DNA of 64,000 nucleotides. It comes from M0108 sp044228795. Lineage in GTDB: Bacteria > Pseudomonadota > Gammaproteobacteria > Chromatiales > Chromatiaceae. The notes beneath the pieces were generated by a model. It had not been told where the DNA came from, searched no databases, and saw only the letters and a program-made list of their open reading frames with translations. The translations under genes and the position numbers were made by a program. The DNA lies in the NCBI GenBank assembly GCA_044228795.1, contig JBGAUE010000015.1:1-64000 (forward strand), read 5' to 3'. The first letter of the stretch is position 1, and every line of letters starts with the position of its first letter. Positions 56,401-62,041 of this stretch are shown in pieces.

Positions 56401-56596
56401 CGCCGGCAGTGAAGATTTCTGCCGGCCCGGTTTGCCCGGTCACCAGAGCCAGCAGCCAGCTTGTCGCCAGCCAGGCCATGAAACCCAGGGTAGCGAGGCT
56501 GATCGTCCAGGCGGCAAAGGGCTGCCGGGGACCGAGCAGACCCAGGAGAAAGGCGGCGCCCAAGGCCGTTGCGATGAACAGGATGGGGCTTAGCAT
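53429..56596 (-). CDS. Double Mrp/Nuo antiporter-like subunit fusion
   Basis: 1055 residues containing two antiporter-like units in one chain. Unit 1 (about 1-470) has the conserved Glu137 in LFVFMELIA and Lys227 in VAELKPFPANGWALDIYES. Unit 2 (about 480-1000) has Glu578 in AAWELLTLG and Lys653 in MTKTAALGLHIWLP. Each unit holds the residues expected for one ion channel (MnhD/NuoN/NuoL type). The last 150 residues add membrane helices, with a soluble loop around NIAFAAERPYRPET. In Mbx operons I recall two separate antiporter genes (H and H'), so this looks like their fusion. Confidence 0.9.
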   Translation of the reverse strand: MLSPILFIATALGAAFLLGLLGPRQPFAAWTISLATLGFMAWLATSWLLALVTGQTGPAEIFTAGAPPPFAINLRLGLPEAALILIVNLTGLLSTLYLKEELLTRGHRAMAVMLVAVMALNGIILTRDLFNLFVFMELIAIATAGLILLSNDDRALAAGFKYLLVAEFVSVLLLIGIIFAYHASGTLNLDGMSGPASALGAGSAWALNAGGAIAFLLMFIALVAELKPFPANGWALDIYESAHPAFSALFAAASGTAALFAVDKLLFIGGAEWLPVATGLGLLTFLAANLLALPQGKDRRLLGYSSVAQTGLVLVIIGQRDILGDHYFFIACGVLAAHAVAKAGLYWLSGLVAERDLTAWAALRSRPLLILAFISFLALLAGLPPFPSFYAKWELVHLLAAHDRLALLGLILFGTLIEAGYLFRWFGYAIKRPLPAAATASPIACPTHRLIPILAALAAAWGLGYLWGELSGQNQLLLTWPLVFALLFLFLEWLPAWIKNTLAIAGLLACFAATYDLYDPLRLIFAIIFLVGGAVTLLASYDAHGRRVGFYPSALLMYAGLAILLLAEDSFEFFAAWELLTLGSYFLIMRGKASEPHALSYLLFSLGGAFLILGGFALAAQGAPGLELAALTQVPAPLSAWVFALLAIGFMTKTAALGLHIWLPGAHAEAETDVSPMVSGILLKAGLFGLFVLLIGMGKQQLYGVELTHVMLWIGACTALIGNLLAAFQEDAKRLLAYSSIGQMGYAMFGLGLMNHLGWLMALMFVVNHYIYKSMLFLSVGGVAKRTGTRDMYRMGGLITLMPLSFIAVLIGIIAISGVPPLSGFGGRWIFYNAILDTESRLPLVILFFAGPIAFLYLFRLIHTIFLGQLKDEHRRLREAPFWIVLPQMLFVVLLMAFALFPGLALRRVDTYIGQFFPNGGLNWEGLVISSHYGYWNPVAIMIIIGVIFTSVFAWLLFVNRRAQKVKQFNIAFAAERPYRPETTHFAWNFFAPYRKALGFLTLPLATHFWESLTDLLHTAGDLGRRLYTGNGQTYAFHFLAFAAIVLLWGLGVQP

Positions 56597-56666
56597 GTCG
56601 GCACCCCGGCGAAGGGCGGGTTGGGGCTTGCCGTTCTCGGGCCGCCGCGTTGAGCAGGATAGGAAG

Positions 56667-57032
56667 TTACCATTTCAGGTCCGTGAACTTGGCGATATCC
56701 AGGCTGCGCCGTTTGGCGTGGAGCTGGTAGGCATAGGCGAGCATCAGGGCCGTGGTACCCAGGCCGATGACGATGGCGGTGAGCACCAGGGCTTGGGGCA
56801 AGGGGTCAATGACTCGGGCGGCGGCCTTGCCGGCAGTCAGGGTGGCATCGAGGATGGGCGCCGTGCGACCCCGCAGGTAGCCCATGGCGATGATGACGAT
56901 ATTGACCCCGGTGCTGGCGAGGGTGAAGGCGACGATGATGCGCAGCAGGTTAGGCTGGGTCAGAGCGCCATAGAAACCGATCAGAATCAGCAGGAAACCC
57001 GTGGTCAGGGCGATTTGGGCAAGATCAGGCAT
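56667..57032 (-). CDS. mnhC: MnhC/NuoK-like subunit
   Basis: 121 residues with three membrane helices. The hallmark DPLPQALVLTAIVIGLGTTALMLA is typical of MrpC. Its ATG overlaps the stop of the preceding gene (TGATG). It forms part of the ion path between the NuoH-like and antiporter subunits. Confidence 0.9.
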   Translation of the reverse strand: MPDLAQIALTTGFLLILIGFYGALTQPNLLRIIVAFTLASTGVNIVIIAMGYLRGRTAPILDATLTAGKAAARVIDPLPQALVLTAIVIGLGTTALMLAYAYQLHAKRRSLDIAKFTDLKW

Positions 57033-57799
57033 CAGGACTCCTCCGTCTCGGACAGGCTGGCAAGGATGGAAGAGAATTCGGCTCCGACCTTGAGCCCAAT
57101 CAGGGTCGAGATAAGGGGGATGGTCCCCGCTGAAAAGAGATCCCCCAGGGTGCCGAGAGGCAGGATACGGTTGTCGAGAAAGCCCCCGGCCAGGACCAGG
57201 CCCAGGAGGCCGATACCGACGAAGAACAGGCCGGAGAGGGCCTCCAGACCCGCGATCAGGCGGTGGCTGAAGCGCTTGAGGGGGGTGGCCAGCAACAGGA
57301 GCAGGGTCGCCGAGGCGAGGATGGCCCCACCCTGGAAGCCCCCGCCCGGGGTCAGGTGACCGTTAGCGAAGACATAGACCCCGAGCAGCAGGATCAAGGG
57401 TGTCAGCAGTTGGCTCCCGGTGGTCAGCAGTTCTCCCACCGGGAGCGGGGCGCCAAGCCGGCTGGAGGCAGCCTCGCTCAGCCTGTTACTTTCCCCGGGC
57501 TCAGCCCCCTGATCGGTTCTGGGTTTCAGCTCTTGCCTCGCCCCAGGTCCGGCCAGGACCAGGCCGACGATGGCCGACGCCAGGAAGAGTACTGTGACCT
57601 CCCCCAGGGTATCCAGGCCGCGGTAGCTGATAACGATGGCGGTTACCAGGTTGGCGGCGCCGAGGTCAGGCGCGGTGCGCTCGGCGTAGTAGAGGGCGGT
57701 CGGGTTCAGCGCCGGGTCTGGGGCGTAACCCACCAGCAGACTGGCAAAGAGGGCGCCGAGGACGGCGAGCAGCAGCAGGGCGGCCAGACGCTTAATCAT
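57032..57799 (-). CDS. mnhB: MbhE-like plus MnhB fused subunit
   Basis: 255 residues from the ATG at 57799 with GAGG upstream; a TTG at 57808 is possible. The N-terminal part (about 1-95) resembles MbhE (TAIVISYRGLDTLGEVTVLF). The C-terminal part (about 120-255) is MrpB (LTPLILLLGVYVFANGHLTP, GGGFQGGAILA). They are joined by a hydrophilic linker (about residues 90-115) rich in charged residues. In Mrp and Mbh systems these are separate or consecutive domains. It overlaps the DUF4040 gene by 8 bases. Confidence 0.85.
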   Translation of the reverse strand: MIKRLAALLLLAVLGALFASLLVGYAPDPALNPTALYYAERTAPDLGAANLVTAIVISYRGLDTLGEVTVLFLASAIVGLVLAGPGARQELKPRTDQGAEPGESNRLSEAASSRLGAPLPVGELLTTGSQLLTPLILLLGVYVFANGHLTPGGGFQGGAILASATLLLLLATPLKRFSHRLIAGLEALSGLFFVGIGLLGLVLAGGFLDNRILPLGTLGDLFSAGTIPLISTLIGLKVGAEFSSILASLSETEES

Positions 57800-58061
57800 G
57801 GTCGTCAACCTCGAGACTGCCGCGCCGCACCCGGCCCAGCACGAAGAAAAAGAGGAAGGTGGTCAGGCCACTGCCGATGGCCGCCTCGGTCATGGCGACG
57901 TCAGGGGCCGCCAGGATCAGGAACAGCACCGAGGCTAAGAGGCTCACCAGCCCGGAGGCGAGGATGGCGATGGGCAGGGACCGGCCACTGATCGCCACCA
58001 GGGCCGCGACGATCATCGCCAGACCCAGCAGACCGGCCAGGATCAGGATCAGGTCACTCAT
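57792..58061 (-). CDS. DUF4040 (MbhD-like) subunit
   Basis: 89 residues with three short membrane helices. The segment VLFLILAAPDVAMTEAAIGS is the DUF4040/MbhD hallmark (also seen at the C-terminus of MrpA). In Mbh and Mbx complexes it is a separate gene, as here. It overlaps MnhG by 8 bases. Confidence 0.88.
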   Translation of the reverse strand: MSDLILILAGLLGLAMIVAALVAISGRSLPIAILASGLVSLLASVLFLILAAPDVAMTEAAIGSGLTTFLFFFVLGRVRRGSLEVDDHD

Positions 58062-58413
58062 GGGCCTCTCCGGTGTCTTCCGCCAGTCGGTCCACCCGGG
58101 TCAGGGGGGACTTTTTCAGGCCCACCCGGTGCGCCGCGCGGGCCAGAACCTGGGACGAGAGGGGGTTGGTAAAGAGGATGAAGAGTCCGATAAGCAGCAG
58201 CTTGAGCCCCCAGTCGGGGCGTAGGCAGCCAATGCCGGCGAGACTCAGGAGGGTGCCCAGGGTGGTGGCCTTAGTGCCGGCTTGAATACGGTTGAAGACG
58301 TCGGGCATACGCACCAGCCCCAGGCCGCCGAGCAGCAGGAAGGCGGCGCCGGCGACCAGCAGCAGGCCGCCGAGCAGGCTGAGCGGCGTAACCGGAAAAA
58401 GGCTCGCGTCCAT
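58054..58413 (-). CDS. mnhG: MnhG-like subunit
   Basis: 119 residues. GLGLVRMPDVFNRIQAGTKATTLG is the MrpG signature, and three membrane helices are present. The ATG at 58413 overlaps the stop of MnhF (TGATG). It is part of the Mrp-type sodium/proton module. Confidence 0.9.
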   Translation of the reverse strand: MDASLFPVTPLSLLGGLLLVAGAAFLLLGGLGLVRMPDVFNRIQAGTKATTLGTLLSLAGIGCLRPDWGLKLLLIGLFILFTNPLSSQVLARAAHRVGLKKSPLTRVDRLAEDTGEAHE

Positions 58414-58673
58414 CACAGCCCTCCCTCTAGGTAACGGGCGACCACGATGACCCCCAGGAAGGAGAGGAGGGCGTAGATCAGGGCCACGTCGAGGTAGATG
58501 CCGCGCCCCGCGACCAAGGCGGTCAGTAGGATGCCGGTGATAGCAATGATGGTCAGGACATCGAATGCCACCACCCGGTCAGCCGCCGTGGGGCCTTTGA
58601 AGAAGCGCCAGAGGGCCAGCAGGAAGGCGACCCCGGCGAGGCCTGCTGCCAGGGCCAGTAGGAACTCAACCAT
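58413..58673 (-). CDS. mnhF: MnhF-like subunit
   Basis: 86 residues with three helices. The MrpF pattern is FFKGPTAADRVVAFDVLTII followed by YLDVALIYALLSFLGVIVVAR. It overlaps the MnhE gene by 8 bases. Confidence 0.9.
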   Translation of the reverse strand: MVEFLLALAAGLAGVAFLLALWRFFKGPTAADRVVAFDVLTIIAITGILLTALVAGRGIYLDVALIYALLSFLGVIVVARYLEGGL

Positions 58674-59145
58674 ACATGACCTCCAGATAGCGCTCGAAAC
58701 CCGCGACGATACTGGCAGTGGCCCCTTCGATGTCGTCGGCATCCACCCGCACCCAATGGACGTAGAGCCACTCGTCCTTGAGTTCCACCGTCAGGGTCCC
58801 CGGTGTTAGGGTGATCGAATTGGCGAGCAACAGTCTCCCCATGCGGCTCTTGAGCCGGGTGCGCACCTTGACGATGCCAGGGATGAGGGGGAGGGAAGGC
58901 GACAGGACAACCCTGGCTAGACGCAGATTGGAACGGACCAATTCCTTGAGGAAATACAGTAAGTAGAGCGGGGCCGCCCGCACGGCCGCCGGGGTGGCCT
59001 TGAACTGGGTCAAGGGTGACATACTGCCCCGGAACAACCCGGCAATCACCAAAGCCGCCACCAGGCCTAGGACCAGGACATCCGGGGCCAAAGAGGCATT
59101 GAGCATTAGCCAAAGGAGGAAAAGGATGAAGAATGTCGGGACCAT
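58666..59145 (-). CDS. mnhE: MnhE-like subunit
   Basis: 159 residues, the first gene of the Mrp/Mbx-type operon. An N-terminal pair of helices is followed by a soluble part with RVVLSPSLPLIPGIVKVRTR, LANSITLTPGTLTVEL and WLYVHWVRVDADD, the typical MrpE ending. Overlapping genes from here through MnhC indicate one tightly coupled transcript. Confidence 0.9.
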   Translation of the reverse strand: MVPTFFILFLLWLMLNASLAPDVLVLGLVAALVIAGLFRGSMSPLTQFKATPAAVRAAPLYLLYFLKELVRSNLRLARVVLSPSLPLIPGIVKVRTRLKSRMGRLLLANSITLTPGTLTVELKDEWLYVHWVRVDADDIEGATASIVAGFERYLEVMYG

Positions 59146-59521
59146 GAGTCGATCGGGGCAAAAGTTGGGAGAACAGGCTTTCCGCCTAAAATCACCAGGA
59201 AAACCATGGACGTTGAAAGGGATTGGTAGGGTTAGCGGGCTGAAGGATAGGACTGACCCGTGTAACGCGGCCTCAATAATTAAGACTATACTAATATTCT
59301 TGCGTTACTTCTGTGTGACGATCTCTTGACCATTGGCGGCTGGGTTCCTGGCCTGAAACCTTCCCCTGATCCTATCGCCCGATATCCCTGGCTAAAATTT
59401 CCTTCCGCTGGGCGGTTTGCGAATGCGCAATGACACTAGGGCTTACTTCCTATAGTTTTGATCAGGAATTATTTGGACGGCCTGGCCCGGTCACTGTCAG
59501 CTCATCAGAGGCCCACCCTCA
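59146..59521. other. Divergent intergenic region at the head of the Mbx-like operon
   Basis: A spacer of 376 bases between MnhE (leftward) and an unknown gene (rightward). An AT-rich part (about 59272-59310) is the likeliest place for the Mbx operon promoter. I could not assign clear boxes. No gene or repeat was seen. Confidence 0.45.
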
Positions 59522-59968
59522 ATGGACACTTTTACCCGAAACTACAGCATGGGCCTGGCCTCCCTGGTTCTGGGCCTGATCATCTTCTGGCTCTATTCTC
59601 TCTGGGCACCCCGGGTTTGGGAGTTGAATGAGATTCTGGAGGCGGAGCCACTGGTGGCCACTTATCCCTATGCCTTTCGGGTGATCGAGTTTAGCGATGG
59701 GGTTGCCACTCTTTCGACCCCGCGGTCCTTCAGCTTTCCGGTAGTCCGCTTGTTGCCCATCCTTTACCCGGAGTTAGCCAATCTGGCCCAAGAAGATCCG
59801 CGCATGGTCGCTGCGCAGCAACGTCTCATTGATGCCCAGAAACGGGCCATGCAACTGGTTCAGGAGCACTCAGATGTTCGTGAGGTTCGCTGGGTGCTGG
59901 ATGTCGGTTGGCTTGCTGACCATGGCATCCAGGTTCAGCAGACCGATATCGCCGAGGCTATGCCATGA
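59522..59968 (+). CDS. Membrane-anchored hypothetical protein
   Basis: 148 residues with one N-terminal membrane helix (about 10-28, MGLASLVLGLIIFWLYSLW) and a soluble C-terminal domain of mixed strands and a helix (VVRLLPILYPELANLAQ, VAAQQRLIDAQKRAMQLVQE, VREVRWVLDVGWLADHG). I do not recognise the family with certainty. The reading frame has normal codon use and a clear N-terminal anchor, so it is probably real. No operon partner is evident. Confidence 0.55.
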   Translation: MDTFTRNYSMGLASLVLGLIIFWLYSLWAPRVWELNEILEAEPLVATYPYAFRVIEFSDGVATLSTPRSFSFPVVRLLPILYPELANLAQEDPRMVAAQQRLIDAQKRAMQLVQEHSDVREVRWVLDVGWLADHGIQVQQTDIAEAMP

Positions 59969-60082
59969 TGCCCGCGAAGATTCGGTCTCGATTCCTGGAT
60001 TTGGCGGTGGGGGACCCCGCTGGCCGTGATCAAATTTATGTCAGATTCATTTTCACAACCCATTGCTAAGGCAGGGTGAATT

Positions 60083-60526
60083 ATGCGTATCGCCATCACC
60101 AGTCAAAACTTCAAAACCATTACCAATCATGCGGGTAAGGCCAGGCGCTTTCTCGTCTATGAGGCGGGTGACCAGAGCCTGCCGATGGAGGTGGAACGGC
60201 TCGACCTGCCCGCTGAGATGTCTCTGCACGCCTACCATGGCGAGGATCATCCGCTTTTCCTCTTGGGGCTTGAGGTTCTAATAACCCAAAGTGCGGGTCA
60301 GGGGTTGGTGCAGCGTTTGAGCCGACACGGCATCCGAGTGCTCGTTACCAGTGAATCCGATCCGGTGCCGGCCGTCTCCCGGGTGGCGGCAGGAGTGCCC
60401 CTCGCGCCAGGGCTCCCCCATGACCACGATCATGGCCATCAGCAGGTACATGACCACAACCTTGGCCAGGTTCGCATGGCAGGACTCGTCCGCCCTGCTC
60501 TACCTGTCCAGCCCAAGGGTGCGTGA
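60083..60526 (+). CDS. NifX/NafY-like cofactor-binding protein with His-rich tail
   Basis: 147 residues. The first 110 resemble the dinitrogenase FeMo-cofactor binding domain family: MRIAITSQNFKTITNHAGKA, RFLVYEAGD, HPLFLLGLEVLITQSAGQGL and RLSRHGIRVLVTSE. The C-terminus has a His/Asp-rich stretch (PHDHDHGHQQVHDHN), suggesting metal binding. The role may be FeMo-co or other metal-cluster handling. There is no other nif gene in the window, so a nitrogenase link is only a family inference. An AGGG sequence precedes the ATG. Confidence 0.7.
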   Translation: MRIAITSQNFKTITNHAGKARRFLVYEAGDQSLPMEVERLDLPAEMSLHAYHGEDHPLFLLGLEVLITQSAGQGLVQRLSRHGIRVLVTSESDPVPAVSRVAAGVPLAPGLPHDHDHGHQQVHDHNLGQVRMAGLVRPALPVQPKGA

Positions 60527-60644
60527 CACCTACCCCAGGGGCCCGATGTGCGCCCGAACCTTGTAAGCGTGGCGGGGACTGGTAACTTAGGCACGGAAAC
60601 TGGCAGGCTAATCCCCTGGCACTCGTTGTAACTTTACCCAAACC

Positions 60645-60664
60645 GAGCCCCTTGCCAGGGGCTC
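60645..60664. terminator. Hairpin upstream of the DUF2892 gene
   Basis: GAGCCCC/GGGGCTC inverted repeat with a 6-base loop, 30 bases before the DUF2892 start. It may end the NifX-like transcript or lie in the next leader. There is no T-tract. Confidence 0.35.
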
Positions 60665-60694
60665 CCGACAAACCTTCGCATGGAGATAACCCAC

Positions 60695-60892
60695 ATGACT
60701 TTCACCAAGAACGCTGGCACCTTAGACCGTTCCCTGCGGGCCATCGTCGGCCTGGTCCTGATTGCCCTGACGCTGACCGGCATTATTGGGGTCTGGGGCT
60801 GGATTGGTGTCGTCCCTCTGGTCACCGCTGCCCTCGGCTGGTGCCCCGCCTACACCCTGCTGGGCATCAAGACCTGTCCGACCCAGGACTAA
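60695..60892 (+). CDS. DUF2892 small membrane protein
   Basis: 65 residues from the ATG at 60695, which has GGAG at a good distance. The pattern MTFTKNAGTLDRSLRAIVGL followed by hydrophobic helices and GWCPAYTLLGIKTC is typical of DUF2892 (YgaP-like membrane domain). Two membrane helices with conserved cysteines lie near the C-terminus. In other bacteria this domain is often attached to a rhodanese. Here it stands alone. Sulfur chemistry is a possible but unproven role. Confidence 0.85.
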   Translation: MTFTKNAGTLDRSLRAIVGLVLIALTLTGIIGVWGWIGVVPLVTAALGWCPAYTLLGIKTCPTQD

Positions 60893-60910
60893 GGGCAATT
60901 CCATGGATTT

Positions 60911-60933
60911 CCCAACCGGGCTAACCGGTTGGG
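60911..60933 (+). terminator. Hairpin downstream of the DUF2892 gene
   Basis: A perfect 9-bp stem (CCCAACCGG/CCGGTTGGG) with a GCTAA loop lies 18 bases after the stop codon. A second GC-rich hairpin follows at 60937-60956. The T-run is short, so termination is likely but not certain. Confidence 0.6.
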
Positions 60934-60956
60934 CTTGGCCCGGCTCCGGCCGGGCC

Positions 60957-61336
60957 CTGGATCCACCCTTAGCCCATTCGAGGCTAGGTTGCTCGAGCCC
61001 GCTTTCATTCCCGGTCCCATGCTGGCGTTCAGCCTGTCCCATGCCCAACTCCTGGTCGCGGATCTTGACTGGACCCAGGCCCGTCGAGGGGCCTCCGGCA
61101 TCATGGGTTCTGTCCCTACCCGGGGCACCAACCCGGCGCCAGCCATAAACATCACCCCAATTGAGTCCCCTTCTGGGGAGTACGGATCTTGGAAGGAATC
61201 TCCTTGCCCTTGCTCTGATCCTAGGCTCGGCCTTGCCCTGGCGGGAACTCAGCCCTCGAGGACGACCCCAACTTGCTTGTGAAGGACACGGCGACTTGCC
61301 GCGGCCAGCAACAATTTCTGAGTGCGAAACTAGGAA
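60957..61336. other. Intergenic region without recognised gene
   Basis: About 380 bases between the DUF2892 terminator and the promoter of the secreted repeat protein. Short open frames exist, but none shows a ribosome binding site with protein-like content. Confidence 0.4.
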
Positions 61337-61365
61337 TTGACATCTATATATTAGAAAAAGATAAT
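61337..61365 (+). promoter_or_regulatory. Near-consensus sigma-70 promoter
   Basis: TTGACA at 61337-61342 and GATAAT at 61360-61365, with an exact 17-base AT-rich spacer. The start of the secreted repeat protein lies 36 bases further. This is the best promoter match in the window and stands out from the GC-rich background. Confidence 0.75.
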
Positions 61366-61401
61366 ATAGATAATTTCATGCACATTTTTGGGAGAGCCTC
61401 A

Positions 61402-61779
61402 ATGCTCAAATCTATATTCGTCGCCGGTGGCTTCGCCCTCTTACTTGCCGCTGCTACGACTCAGGCCGCGGCCTTGGACGAGGCCAGCGCCCGGTATCTC
61501 GAACCCACCCTCAATGGCGAAGTCTCCGCCAGCGGCCTCTTCCCCTCTCAGGAAATGGAGGACGCCTTTAACGACTATCTGGCCTGGACCAAGACCCAGG
61601 GTCTAAGCCGCTTGGCTGCCTTCGAGCCGGTCGTCCGCGACTTCCCGGAAGGTCAGGGCTCCGAGTCCGGTCGTTTTCCCAACCAGGCTATGGAAGACCA
61701 GTTCAAGGAATACCTAGCCTGGACCGGTGAAGGTAATTCCGGTCTCTTCTATGCCTTCCGCGCGGTTGATTTCGACTAA
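61402..61779 (+). CDS. Secreted protein with two internal repeats
   Basis: 125 residues from the ATG at 61402, which has GGGAGAG upstream. A signal peptide (MLKSIFVAGGFALLLAAATT, cleaved near QAAA) precedes a mature part of about 100 residues with two similar units: GLFPSQEMEDAFNDYLAWTK and GRFPNQAMEDQFKEYLAWTG. The mature part is acidic and lacks cysteines. I do not recognise the family. A strong promoter before it and a terminator after it suggest an abundant monocistronic product. Confidence 0.7.
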   Translation: MLKSIFVAGGFALLLAAATTQAAALDEASARYLEPTLNGEVSASGLFPSQEMEDAFNDYLAWTKTQGLSRLAAFEPVVRDFPEGQGSESGRFPNQAMEDQFKEYLAWTGEGNSGLFYAFRAVDFD

Positions 61780-61862
61780 CCTCCCCACTGGGGCTATTCC
61801 GTTTGCCCTTGGTGCTTGGCATGTTGGGGCGGCCGCGAATTCCCCAGGCGGGTTAACGACTA

Positions 61863-61888
61863 AAACCCGCCCCGAAGGGTGCGGGTTT
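61863..61888 (+). terminator. Terminator hairpin after the secreted repeat protein
   Basis: AAACCCGC pairs with GCGGGTTT around a CCCGAAGGGT loop (which can itself pair), about 84 bases after the stop codon. TTTCTGCTTG follows. It is a plausible Rho-independent terminator. Confidence 0.6.
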
Positions 61889-62041
61889 CTGCTTGTCTCA
61901 AGTGGGTGATTGTTCACTTGAAGGGATGGGGTCTCGTCAGATGATGGCAGCAGGTTCCACACCTTGAAGTTTAAGTGGGCCGGGCTGCTATCGAGCGGGT
62001 TGGAACCAGCGAGGTGCAGTAAGTGGGTCTGGGTAACAGGT

